Shown here one piece after another: positions 50,206 to 58,484 of a stretch of DNA of 64,000 nt. Below the pieces are notes generated by a model. That model made no database searches. It worked only from the letters and a program-made list of their open reading frames with translations, and had not been told where the DNA came from. The DNA lies in the NCBI GenBank assembly GCA_030830965.1, contig JAURLX010000019.1, positions 186,001 through 250,000 on the forward strand, in the 5' to 3' direction. The stretch comes from Verrucomicrobiota bacterium (GTDB lineage Bacteria > Verrucomicrobiota > Verrucomicrobiia > Opitutales > UBA953). The stretch's first letter is position 1, and every line of letters starts with the position of its first letter. The position numbers and the translations under genes were made by a program.

Positions 50206-52817
50206 GCAACCGGCGGGCGCGATCCCGGAGTCCTGCCTTGCCGACCGCGGGCGCGGGGGATTGCCTCTGCGGCGTGGCCCAGGAGACACCCATGCAGCGA
50301 CAGTACCGGGAGTTCCGGGAGAAGCTGCCTCAGGGGACTTTGCTGCTCTTCCGTCTCGGCGACTTTTACGAGGTGTTCGGCGAGGACGCCGAGATCGCCT
50401 CCCGGACGCTCGGGCTCACCCTCACGAAGCGTCACGAGACGCCCATGGCGGGACTGCCTTACCACGCCGCCCCTGCCTATGTGAACCGATTGCTGGCCGC
50501 CGGATGGAAGGTCGCGATCTGCGACCAGCTCGAAGCCCCCGTCGCGGGCAAGCTGGTGCGCCGCGGGCTGACCCGCATCCTGACGCCGGGCACGGCGCTC
50601 GAGGACTCACAACTTGATTCAAGGACGGGGAACTACCTCGCGGCGCTGACCTGGGATCGGGCGGGCTGGCATGCGGCCTGGCTTGATGTCTCGACTTCCG
50701 ACTTCCGGCTCGCATCCGACTCCGACCCTTCGCGGTTGCTGCCCCTACTGCACTCGGTCGCCCCGAAGGAGGTGCTGCTGCCGGAGGGACTCGAGCCGGA
50801 GCCCGTCCACCGGGCGTCCTTGGAGTCCCTCCTGCAGGGCAGGGCTGTGTCGCGGCTTCCCGGATGGAACTTTGATCAGGAGGCTGGCGCCCGGCTCACG
50901 GCCCAGACACTCGCCGTCCACGGGCTTCAAGGCTTCGGGCTGGCCGATGCACACCCCGCTCTCGGCTGCGCGGGAGCGGTGCTCGGCTACGTCACGGATT
51001 CGCTCTGCGACCGTCCGAAGAATCTATACCGCATCCAGGAGACCCGGCTCGGATCATCGGTGCTGCTCGATGCTGCGTCCTCCCGCAACCTGGAGCTCTT
51101 CGCCGCCACCGGAGGGGGGCGGGAGGGGTCGCTGCTTGAGGCCATTGACCGCACCAGCACGCCCGCCGGCGCCAGGATGCTGGCTGCCTGGCTGTCCGAG
51201 CCTTCGACCGACCTTGAGGTCATTCGCGAAAGGCAGGGCGCGGTGGGCGAATTCGTGCGTCACCCTGGGGCGAGTTCGAGGGTCGGCGAGGGTCTTCGCG
51301 GCGTACGCGACGTGCCGAGGATCCTCGCCCGTCTCCAGAACCGTCTGCGCAATCCGCGTGAGCTTGGCGGCGTGCGCGACACGCTGCGGTCGCTTCCGGG
51401 CATACGCGAGGAGCTCTCAGCCATGCCGGGGGGCTCCCTCGCGACGCTGGCCGACGGCATCTCCTGCGAGACGGAGCTATTGGGGCGGCTGGAGGCCGCC
51501 TTGGCGGACGAACTCCCGGCGGACCTCGCCGACGGCGGCGCCCTGCGCGCAGGATTCGACGACGAACTCGATCGGCTTCGCGCCCTGGCGAGCGACAGCA
51601 AGTCCTGGATCGCCGACTTCGAGCGCAGGGAGCAGGAACGCACCGGCATCAAGTCGCTGAAGGTCCGTTACAACGGCGCCTTCGGCTACGCCATCGAGAT
51701 CACCAAGGCCAACCTTGCGCTGGTCCCCGCCGACTATGTGCGGAAACAGACGATGGTGAACGCCGAACGGTTCACCACCGAGGAGCTGAGGGCCAAGGAG
51801 AAGGAGGCTCTCCGGGCGGACGAGCAGGCGTTGGCCAGGGAGTCCGAACTTTTCCAGGCGCTGGTGGCGGAGGTCCTCGCCCGGTCTGTCCCCCTGCTCG
51901 GCACGGCGACCGCGCTCGCCGAGACCGATGTGCTGCGCGGATGGGCCGAGTTGGCGCGGGAATGCAAATGGTGCCAGCCGGTCGTGGACGATTCCGACGT
52001 CCTCGACATCACGCAGGGACGGCATCCCGTCGTGGAGCGGATGCTGCAGGCCCGTCCCGGGTCCGGATCCTTCGTGCCCAATGACACGGCTCTCTCGGGC
52101 TCCGACGCGCAGATCGCCCTGCTCACGGGGCCCAACATGGCGGGGAAGTCGACCTACATACGCCAGGTCGCCCTGATTGCGCTCCTGGCGCATCTGGGGT
52201 CATGGACCCCCGCCCAGTCGGCGCGGATCGGCTTAATCGACAGGATCTTCTGCCGGGTCGGCGCCTCTGATGAACTGGCGCGCGGAAACTCCACCTTCAT
52301 GGTGGAGATGAACGAGACCTCGAACATCCTGAACAACGCGACGTCACGCTCGCTGGTGGTGCTCGACGAGATCGGGCGTGGCACGAGCACCTACGACGGC
52401 ATCAGCATCGCCTGGGCCGTGGCCGAGCATCTGCACGGGGCTGGCGCCTCCGGACCGCGTACGTTATTCGCGACCCATTATCACGAGCTGACGAAGCTGG
52501 CTGAGTCCCTGCCCCGCCTCCGCAATTTCTCCGTGGCGGTGAAGGAATGGAAGGATGAGATCGTCTTCGTGAGGCGCGTCGTCCCCGGCGCCGCCGACCG
52601 TTCCTACGGGATCCAGGTCGCCCGTCTGGCCGGGATGCCCCCCACCGTCGTCGAGCGCGCCAGGGCAATCCTCGCCGGCCTGGAGACGGGCAAAGGGCTG
52701 CCTAGCTCCGCCGAACGGCCCAAGGGCATTCAGCAGGCCCCGCCCCGGGAGGATCGGTCAGTCCGGGCGAGGTCCAAGCCCGGCGAAGGCGAGAGTCAGC
52801 TGGACCTGTTCAGCTGA
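50202..52817 (+). CDS. mutS: DNA mismatch repair protein MutS
   Basis: A protein of up to 871 residues. The mismatch-reading Phe-x-Glu motif is FRLGDFYEVFGEDA, the clamp and lever helices follow, and the ATPase has GPNMAGKSTYIRQVAL (Walker A near 643), SSTFMVEMNETS-like GNSTFMVEMNETSNIL, VVLDEIGRGTSTYDG and TLFATHYHELTKL. The GTG start at 50202 overlaps the phoH stop (GTGA). It adds 24 residues with no family similarity before VAQETPMQRQYREF, so a GTG at 50274 is a realistic alternative. It starts mismatch repair by recognising mispairs. No mutL is in the window. Confidence 0.95.
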   Translation: MSNRRARSRSPALPTAGAGDCLCGVAQETPMQRQYREFREKLPQGTLLLFRLGDFYEVFGEDAEIASRTLGLTLTKRHETPMAGLPYHAAPAYVNRLLAAGWKVAICDQLEAPVAGKLVRRGLTRILTPGTALEDSQLDSRTGNYLAALTWDRAGWHAAWLDVSTSDFRLASDSDPSRLLPLLHSVAPKEVLLPEGLEPEPVHRASLESLLQGRAVSRLPGWNFDQEAGARLTAQTLAVHGLQGFGLADAHPALGCAGAVLGYVTDSLCDRPKNLYRIQETRLGSSVLLDAASSRNLELFAATGGGREGSLLEAIDRTSTPAGARMLAAWLSEPSTDLEVIRERQGAVGEFVRHPGASSRVGEGLRGVRDVPRILARLQNRLRNPRELGGVRDTLRSLPGIREELSAMPGGSLATLADGISCETELLGRLEAALADELPADLADGGALRAGFDDELDRLRALASDSKSWIADFERREQERTGIKSLKVRYNGAFGYAIEITKANLALVPADYVRKQTMVNAERFTTEELRAKEKEALRADEQALARESELFQALVAEVLARSVPLLGTATALAETDVLRGWAELARECKWCQPVVDDSDVLDITQGRHPVVERMLQARPGSGSFVPNDTALSGSDAQIALLTGPNMAGKSTYIRQVALIALLAHLGSWTPAQSARIGLIDRIFCRVGASDELARGNSTFMVEMNETSNILNNATSRSLVVLDEIGRGTSTYDGISIAWAVAEHLHGAGASGPRTLFATHYHELTKLAESLPRLRNFSVAVKEWKDEIVFVRRVVPGAADRSYGIQVARLAGMPPTVVERARAILAGLETGKGLPSSAERPKGIQQAPPREDRSVRARSKPGEGESQLDLFS

Positions 52818-52820
52818 GGT

Positions 52821-53516
52821 TCAGATGCGCCGATTCCACTCGGCGGAGTTGAACTTGGCCCAGGCCCCTTCGTGGTCGAATTGGTCGTAGATGGGTTCCG
52901 GGACAGGAACAGGGGGGCTCGACAGCGCGCGTCCGAGCGCTTCGGGAAACTCTTTCTCAAATCGCACCCAGTCGCAGTCGGGTAGGAACGGTCTCCAGAC
53001 GTAGCCCTCGATGAGCAGTCCCTGCTTGGTCCGCTTCTGGGCGGCCCCCGCCACCTTGCGGCCGTCTCCCGGGCGGACGAGGTCGTTCGGCTCGGCGCGC
53101 GCCGCGCAGTCATCGGGCTGCCGGTAGTCCCTGGCGCCTTTGGGCTCGGGGGAGAGGGCCACCTGCTGTCCCTGAGCTGACAACGCCTCCAGCATGGCCC
53201 GGTGGACCAGGGCGTAGGTGGACATCGCATCCGATCCTGCGAGAGGGTGGGACGCCGGTATCACGAGCGCGAAGGTCCAGTCCTCCAGATGGCTGACGAG
53301 GCCGCCGCCGGTGCAGCGTCGGACCAGCTGGCATCCGGCGGGCACGACGGCTCGGTATTTCTCCCATGACTGAGAGACGCCGAACGTGCAGGCCGGCACG
53401 CTCCAGGCGTAGGCACGGAAACGTACGGCATTCTGACGGGGATACTTCTCCAGCAGCAGGAGGTCCGCGGCCATGTTGGCCACGGCGTCCGCGGACTGCC
53501 TGGGAAGAACGTCCAT
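52821..53516 (-). CDS. Lipoate-protein ligase A-family protein
   Basis: A protein of 231 residues. LVRRCTGGGLVSHLEDW holds the RRxxGGGxVxH motif (66-76) of the biotin/lipoate ligase fold, and NDLVRPGDGRKVAGAAQKR carries the catalytic Lys (K154). PACTFGVSQS at the N-terminus binds the adenylate. It transfers lipoate or octanoate to lipoyl domains, such as the one in sucB of this window. Whether it is an ATP-dependent ligase (LplA) or an octanoyl transferase (LipM-type) cannot be decided; it lacks the LplA C-terminal domain. Confidence 0.85.
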   Translation of the reverse strand: MDVLPRQSADAVANMAADLLLLEKYPRQNAVRFRAYAWSVPACTFGVSQSWEKYRAVVPAGCQLVRRCTGGGLVSHLEDWTFALVIPASHPLAGSDAMSTYALVHRAMLEALSAQGQQVALSPEPKGARDYRQPDDCAARAEPNDLVRPGDGRKVAGAAQKRTKQGLLIEGYVWRPFLPDCDWVRFEKEFPEALGRALSSPPVPVPEPIYDQFDHEGAWAKFNSAEWNRRI

Positions 53517-53518
53517 GT

Positions 53519-54481
53519 TCAGAAGTCTAGGCCTTTTTCCAATCGACGCACGACCTTTCGGCCGGTGACCGACTCATACCAGGCCTCGCGGCCACGGGGC
53601 ACGCGGAGCTCCGACAGCTGTTCCTCGAAAGTCTGCACGGGTGTCTTCATCTTTCCCGCCAGTGGAACCAGCGAAAGGCTCAGGTCGCGCGGTCGTAGCG
53701 AGCGGGAGGCCGGGGCGCCGGATTGAGCGGGGGTGATGAGCGACGGATCCAGCGCGAAGTGCCGCAGGATCCTGGCCCCTATCTCGTGACGGCTGAGCGC
53801 GTCGCCGCCGGCCCAGTGATAGACGCCGGAGAGCGTATTTCGCTCGCAGACCTCTACGAGCGCGTCCGCGAGATTCGACAGTCCGACGGGCTGCCGGATC
53901 TCGTCCGTGAAAAGGGGCGTCTTCTCCCCATTCGACCAGGCGAGGAAGAGGCGTTCATGGAGCGAGCGGTCGCCGCCGGGCGAATTGCCGTTGAGCAGGG
54001 CGGTCCTTATGACCGCGGCGTGCTCCCTCCCGGCGCGGAGCACCGCCACCTCGCCCGCCGCCTTGGTGCTGCCGTAGACGGACAGGGGCCTGGGCGTGGA
54101 AGTATGGCCGTAGCGTCCGTCGACGCCGTCGAAGACCATGTCGGTCGAGACGTGAACCAGCTTGGCGCCGACATGGAAGGCCAGCTCGGCCAGCTGCTTC
54201 GGCAGCTCGGTGTTGAGCAGACGGGCCTTCTCGGGGTCGCGCTCGCATCCATCGACGGTGGGCAAGGCCGCGCAGTTGATGACCGCCTCAGGGAACTCCT
54301 CGAGCATGAGGGCCGTGACCGCCGGCGCGTCGGCGAGGTTCATCCTGACGGATTTCAGGACCCCGGGGATGACGGGATCCCGGGCTCCTCCGATGGCGAC
54401 GACCTGATGCCCCCGCCGAAGGGCGGATAGGGCCGCTTCGCGGCCGAGCAGGCCGCTGGCCCCCGTGACAACCATCTTCAT
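53519..54481 (-). CDS. RmlD-like NAD(P)-dependent reductase
   Basis: An extended SDR of 320 residues from the ATG at 54481; a GTG at 54496 is in frame but less likely. MVVTGASGLLGREAALSAL gives the GxxGxxG motif, NCAALPTVDGCERDPEKAR the RmlD-type segment, VHVSTDMVFDG, and the catalytic YxxxK is SVYGSTKAAGE. RmlD reduces dTDP-4-keto-rhamnose, and MAT2B-like relatives have other roles; no other dTDP-rhamnose gene is in the window, so specificity is open. Two bases separate it from the ligase-like gene downstream. Confidence 0.82.
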   Translation of the reverse strand: MKMVVTGASGLLGREAALSALRRGHQVVAIGGARDPVIPGVLKSVRMNLADAPAVTALMLEEFPEAVINCAALPTVDGCERDPEKARLLNTELPKQLAELAFHVGAKLVHVSTDMVFDGVDGRYGHTSTPRPLSVYGSTKAAGEVAVLRAGREHAAVIRTALLNGNSPGGDRSLHERLFLAWSNGEKTPLFTDEIRQPVGLSNLADALVEVCERNTLSGVYHWAGGDALSRHEIGARILRHFALDPSLITPAQSGAPASRSLRPRDLSLSLVPLAGKMKTPVQTFEEQLSELRVPRGREAWYESVTGRKVVRRLEKGLDF

Positions 54482-54511
54482 GATGCCAATACGCACGCGG
54501 CAACGCCCGGA

Positions 54512-54538
54512 GGCAAGCGGGATGAGCCCGCACTTGCC
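54512..54538. promoter_or_regulatory. Imperfect inverted repeat between the RmlD-like gene and hisC
   Basis: In the 92-base divergent gap, GGCAAGCGGG (54512-54521) faces CCCG (54527-54530) and CTTGCC (54533-54538), giving a ten-base-pair stem with a two-base bulge. A TTGCCAAT segment and a nearby ATTGG add further small repeats. It could be an operator or a hairpin at the start of one of the transcripts. Confidence 0.3.
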
Positions 54539-54573
54539 AATAGGGGCGTCAACGGCATTGGTGTCTGCATCCG

Positions 54574-55665
54574 ATGGCGTCGTATTCCGAACTCGCGAAC
54601 AGGCCGGTGCTCTCGCAGCCGGTCTATGAGGCAGGCCGTCCGATCGAGGTGGTCGCCCGGGAATTCGGCCTCGATCCGTCCACCGTCATCAAGCTCGCCT
54701 CCAATGAGAATCCTCTGGGTCCTTCGCCGCTGGGGCTGGCCGCCGCACGGCGGGCCCTCGAGAACGCCCATCTCTACCCCGATGGCGGCTGTACCTTCCT
54801 GCGTGAGAAGCTGGCCTCAAGATGGTCACTGAAGCCTTCCAATTTCGTCGTCGGCAACGGCTCCAACGAGGTGATGATTCTGCTCGCCCAGGCGTTCCTG
54901 CGGCCGGGCGACGAGGTCGTCTTCGGCTCGCAGGCCTTCGTCGTCTACAAGCTGGCGACCCTGCTTTTCGGCGCCTCTCCTGTGGAAGTCCCGATGCCGG
55001 GATTCCGTCACGACCTTGCGGCCATGCGGAGGGCCGTCACGGAAAGGACGCGCATCCTGTTTCTTGCGAGTCCTAACAACCCCACGGGCGGCACCGACGA
55101 CCCCTCCGCCATCGTCGATCTGGCGGGATCGTTGCCCGATGATGTCATCTTCTGTCTCGACGAAGCCTATGCCGAGTATCTGGAAGCCACCGCCGACCTG
55201 CGCCCGCTGATGGCGTCGGGAAGGAAGGTCGTCGTCACGCGCACTTTCTCCAAGGCCTACGGTCTGGCCGGCCTTCGGGTCGGGTATCTGGTCGGCTCGG
55301 AGGAAGTCTGCGGTCTCGTCAACCGTGTGCGCCAACCCTTTAACGTCAATCTGCCGGCCCTGGCGGCCGCCGAAGCGGCCCTGGACGACGACGCCCATGT
55401 CCAGAGATCCCGCCGGGCCAACGCGGAGGGCGTGGCCCAGCTCTCCGAAGGGCTACGCCGGCTTGGCATGGAGTTCATCCCGGGTTCGGCGAACTTCCTG
55501 GCCGCCAAAGTCCGGGGTGCGGAGGACGCCTTCAAGGCGTTGCAGCGGAAAGGTGTGATTGTCCGGCCGCTCCAAGGTTACGGCATGGCCGGCTGGCTTC
55601 GTCTGACGGTCGGCACCCCGGCCCAGAATGAGCGTCTCCTCGGCGAACTAGCCGCCTTCCGCTGA
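54574..55665 (+). CDS. hisC: Histidinol-phosphate aminotransferase
   Basis: A class I/II PLP aminotransferase of 363 residues. KLASNENPLGPSP is the HisC N-terminal motif, FLASPNNPTGGTDD, CLDEAYAEYLEAT, and the PLP Lys is K227 in RTFSKAYGLAGLRVGYLVGS; MAGWLRLTVGTPAQNE closes it. It converts imidazole-acetol phosphate to histidinol phosphate in histidine synthesis. hisF is about 6 kb away; no his operon exists in this window. The stop codon shares one base with the next start. Confidence 0.94.
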   Translation: MASYSELANRPVLSQPVYEAGRPIEVVAREFGLDPSTVIKLASNENPLGPSPLGLAAARRALENAHLYPDGGCTFLREKLASRWSLKPSNFVVGNGSNEVMILLAQAFLRPGDEVVFGSQAFVVYKLATLLFGASPVEVPMPGFRHDLAAMRRAVTERTRILFLASPNNPTGGTDDPSAIVDLAGSLPDDVIFCLDEAYAEYLEATADLRPLMASGRKVVVTRTFSKAYGLAGLRVGYLVGSEEVCGLVNRVRQPFNVNLPALAAAEAALDDDAHVQRSRRANAEGVAQLSEGLRRLGMEFIPGSANFLAAKVRGAEDAFKALQRKGVIVRPLQGYGMAGWLRLTVGTPAQNERLLGELAAFR

Positions 55666-56054
55666 TGGACATCGACTCCGTCATCAAGGAGATTGTGGCC
55701 AGAGATCCGCGGTACGCCCCCCAGGCCTACGACCTCGTGCGCGCCGCCCTGGACCACGCGCAGAAGGTCGTCCATGGGGAGCCGAAGAAAGGCAAGTCGA
55801 AGGACAATCGTCACGTCACCGGCCAGCAGCTCGTGGAGGGTTTCCGGTCGCACGTCCTCGAGGCCTACGGACCCGTTTCCTACCAGCTGCTTCGCAACTG
55901 GGGCCTGCGTCGGAGCATCGACGTGGGCCACATCGTCTTCAACCTCATCGAGGCGAAGCTCTTCGGAAGCTCGCCGGAGGACAAGCTGTCCGATTTCGAG
56001 GGCGTGATCGATTTCAAGGAAGCCTTCCAGCGCCCCTTCGTGAAGTCGGACTAG
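55665..56054 (+). CDS. Minf_1886-type conserved protein (Verrucomicrobia/Planctomycetes family)
   Basis: A predicted cytoplasmic protein of 129 residues. DPRYAPQAYDLVRAALDHAQ, then HVTGQQLVEGFRSHVLEAYG, then WGLRRSIDVGHIVFNLIEAKL and KLSDFEGVIDFKEAF match what I recall of the TIGR04138 family, which is confined to Planctomycetes and Verrucomicrobia and has no known function. It is the main taxonomic clue in this window. It is coupled to hisC by a one-base overlap (TGATG) and overlaps the HAD-DUF721 gene by four bases at the 3' end. Confidence 0.85.
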   Translation: MDIDSVIKEIVARDPRYAPQAYDLVRAALDHAQKVVHGEPKKGKSKDNRHVTGQQLVEGFRSHVLEAYGPVSYQLLRNWGLRRSIDVGHIVFNLIEAKLFGSSPEDKLSDFEGVIDFKEAFQRPFVKSD

Positions 56055-57103
56055 GCGCTCACGAAGGCGATAGACTTCACCTCCGCGCATCCGGGCAGGG
56101 CGCGGATCTTGATCAGCATCGCCTTCTCGTGGAACTTGGCCTCCGAACGGACGACCGCGTTCTCGCACTGCACCGTGAGACGTCCGCCTTCGAGCACCTT
56201 GAGCGGGGCGCAACGACGGGCCAGGCGGGGTGGCAAGAGTTCCGCCCAGTGCGCGACGATGGAGTTCTCGGGTACGGGCCGATCGAGCCTGAGTCGCACG
56301 ATGGCGTCGCGGACCGCGTCGTCCATGGTCTTCAAGGGCCTTTGGGTGGCCCGGCTCCGTATGGCGGGACGCCCCGACAGCTCGGCCAGCATGTTGGCGA
56401 CCGTGCGCGAGAACCTGCCCATGGTACGCCCTTCGGTGATCAGCGCACGGACCGCATGGGGCACTTCGGCCAGCCGCTCCACGGCCAGGCAGCGCTCCGG
56501 GGCGGGGGAGCCGACCACGAGACCGATTGCTCCGGCGTCACGGGCGCCCTCGGCGTCCTCCTTCATGCTGTCCCCGACATGGACAAGCCCCGAAATCGGC
56601 ACGCCCAACTTCTTGGCTACGGCGGTGAAGGCCTCGGCGTGAGGTTTCACTTTGCCGCTCTCGTCGGAAAGGACGACCTCGTCGAAGCAGGAGAGCAGTC
56701 CATGACCCTGCAGCACCGCGCGCATCCGCGCATCCGCGTTGGAGAGGACCGCCGTCCTGAGGCCGAGGAAACGCACCGCGGCCAAGGTCTGCCGCGCGCC
56801 GGCCGTCAGACGCCAGCACTCGGGCTGGGCGAAGGCTTCCCAGCATGAATCGAAGACCGCTTTCCTGCGGGACAGGGGGAGGATCGGGCCGAAGCAGCGG
56901 GCGACGACGTCCTGCCAGAACGCCTTGGCGTCGCCGGACCGGTCGGCGGTCCGAAATGCGACAGGAAAATCCTTCTCAAGCCTGGCCGGGTCGGCCTCGA
57001 TGCCGTGAGAGCGCGCGCAGCGGGCGTAGATTGCGCCGACGGACGGACGCGGATGCAGGAGCGTCCCCGCGAGGTCGAATGTGACGGCCTGCACCCTGCG
57101 CAT
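56051..57103 (-). CDS. HAD-superfamily hydrolase fused to a DUF721 (DciA-like) domain
   Basis: About 350 residues from the ATG at 57103 (open frame to 57166). Residues 1-215 are a HAD-IA protein: FDLAGTLLHPRPSVGAIY (motif I, but DxDxT reads DLAGT with the second Asp replaced by Ala), VLSNADARM (motif II), KVKPHAEAF (motif III Lys) and VHVGDSMKEDAEGARDAG (motif IV). From about 228 to the end, IVAHWAELLPPRLARRCAPLKVLEGGRL and LIKIRALPGCAEVKSIAFV match DUF721, the domain of the DnaB loader DciA. There is no stop between the two halves, so they are a single chain unless an error exists. Confidence 0.8.
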   Translation of the reverse strand: MRRVQAVTFDLAGTLLHPRPSVGAIYARCARSHGIEADPARLEKDFPVAFRTADRSGDAKAFWQDVVARCFGPILPLSRRKAVFDSCWEAFAQPECWRLTAGARQTLAAVRFLGLRTAVLSNADARMRAVLQGHGLLSCFDEVVLSDESGKVKPHAEAFTAVAKKLGVPISGLVHVGDSMKEDAEGARDAGAIGLVVGSPAPERCLAVERLAEVPHAVRALITEGRTMGRFSRTVANMLAELSGRPAIRSRATQRPLKTMDDAVRDAIVRLRLDRPVPENSIVAHWAELLPPRLARRCAPLKVLEGGRLTVQCENAVVRSEAKFHEKAMLIKIRALPGCAEVKSIAFVSA

Positions 57104-57160
57104 AGTCCGGCAAGATGCTGACTGCTTGTCAGACGGTCGAGCGTCGTTCATGAACAAGTT

Positions 57161-57598
57161 ATGCACTTGCGCGCGGGTTTATCGGGACTGCTGACCGCCA
57201 TGATGCTGTGCGGGTGCGCCTCGTCGGGTACGGAGGGTGTTTTTCACGTCATGGCTGAGATGCCGGTCCGGCCCGGGATGCCCCGCCTGCTGGCTGATGA
57301 CGTCCATGACGCCGCCATTCGCTCGGGAAGGGCCGTGGGTTGGAGCGATGCGGCTGACCGGGCCGAGGCCGCCGTGAAGCTGGCCTTCATCTGGACCGAG
57401 GACGACGGCACGATCGCTGGCCGTGTCAGGCTGGCCTGCATCTGGTCGGCCAAGGGGGGCAGGGCAGGACATGTGGCGGATGGCGCCGCCCTGCCGGTCC
57501 AATTCTGGACCCAGACCAGGGCGGCCGAGGCCGCCACCCGGGTCACCTCGGCGCTTCTCCGGGACCTAGCGACCCTCGGTCCCGCAGGCGGCCCCTGA
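57161..57598 (+). CDS. Small uncharacterised lipoprotein
   Basis: A protein of 145 residues with a lipoprotein signal: GLSGLLTAMMLCGC ending in the lipobox Cys at residue 19. The rest is alternating strands and helices with no family I recognise. The ATG at 57161 is the only sensible start and lies 57 bases from the divergent HAD start. The 3' end overlaps panE by 56 bases, the longest convergent overlap in the window. Exact function unknown. Confidence 0.7.
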   Translation: MHLRAGLSGLLTAMMLCGCASSGTEGVFHVMAEMPVRPGMPRLLADDVHDAAIRSGRAVGWSDAADRAEAAVKLAFIWTEDDGTIAGRVRLACIWSAKGGRAGHVADGAALPVQFWTQTRAAEAATRVTSALLRDLATLGPAGGP

Positions 57599-58484
57599 TA
57601 TCTTCCAGGAGCCTGGTCAGTTCTGGCATGGCCACGCCCGCCTCCACGCCTCGGCGAAGGGGCTCGGCCCAGATGCCGTCGATCTCGACATCGCGACCCT
57701 CAAGGTAGTCGATGAGGCTCGAGGGACGATAAGGTCCCATGCGGTCCGTCGCGGTGAACTGCCATTCGATGTGATCGTCGTCGAAGGGCGCGCCGCACGC
57801 CCTGGCGGCGGCCGAGACCTCGCCCATGAGCTTCCGGGCCCGGTCGCGCAGGGCAGGCGAGCCGACGATGAGGTCCGTCGTGACGCCCCCCGCGGCGATG
57901 GAGAGTCCGTTGAATGGGATGTTCCAGCAAAGTTTCTTCCAGAGGACGCCTTCCAGCGAATTTTCCGTCCGGGAATCCACCCCTGCCTTGGAGAGCAGGC
58001 CTGAGCAGAGTTCCGCCGCCGGTCCGGCCGGTCCTCGGCATGAGGCCAGGCGGACGTGTCCAGCCAGGCTGCTGCGCACGACGCCGCCTGGCATACGGTT
58101 GATGCACACGAAACAGAGTCCGGCCACGAGGCGCTCCTCCGGAACAAGGCCTTGGAGGGTCTCGACGTTGCCCATTCCGTTCTGGAGCGTGAGTAGCACG
58201 GTACCGGAACGCATCAACGGCGCGACGAGCCCGGGCAGGAGACGGTTGACCGTCGACTTGATGGTCACGATCACCAAATCGCACCCTCCGATGGTCTCCG
58301 TCGTCTCGTGTACCCCGGCGATGGGCGGTCGGCGGCGACCATGCGCATCCTCGAGGGTCAGGCCGTCCTGACGCAGCGATGCCGCCGACGAACGGGCATG
58401 CAGGTGGACTTCGTGCCCGGCCAGGGCCAGAAGGCCGCCGTACCAGCAGCCCACGGCTCCGGCTCCAACGACCGCGATCTTCAT
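57543..58484 (-). CDS. panE: 2-dehydropantoate 2-reductase (ketopantoate reductase)
   Basis: A protein of 313 residues. KIAVVGAGAVGCWYGGLLALAGHEV is the NADPH-binding Rossmann motif; LLTLQNGMGNVETL is the family's substrate/cofactor loop; and FNGLSIAAGGV, with the catalytic Lys in GVLWKKLCWNIPFN, sits in the C-terminal domain. SSLIDYLEGRDVEIDGI is the last conserved motif. It reduces ketopantoate to pantoate in pantothenate synthesis. It overlaps nadB by four bases. Confidence 0.9.
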   Translation of the reverse strand: MKIAVVGAGAVGCWYGGLLALAGHEVHLHARSSAASLRQDGLTLEDAHGRRRPPIAGVHETTETIGGCDLVIVTIKSTVNRLLPGLVAPLMRSGTVLLTLQNGMGNVETLQGLVPEERLVAGLCFVCINRMPGGVVRSSLAGHVRLASCRGPAGPAAELCSGLLSKAGVDSRTENSLEGVLWKKLCWNIPFNGLSIAAGGVTTDLIVGSPALRDRARKLMGEVSAAARACGAPFDDDHIEWQFTATDRMGPYRPSSLIDYLEGRDVEIDGIWAEPLRRGVEAGVAMPELTRLLEDIRGRLRDRGSLGPGEAPR

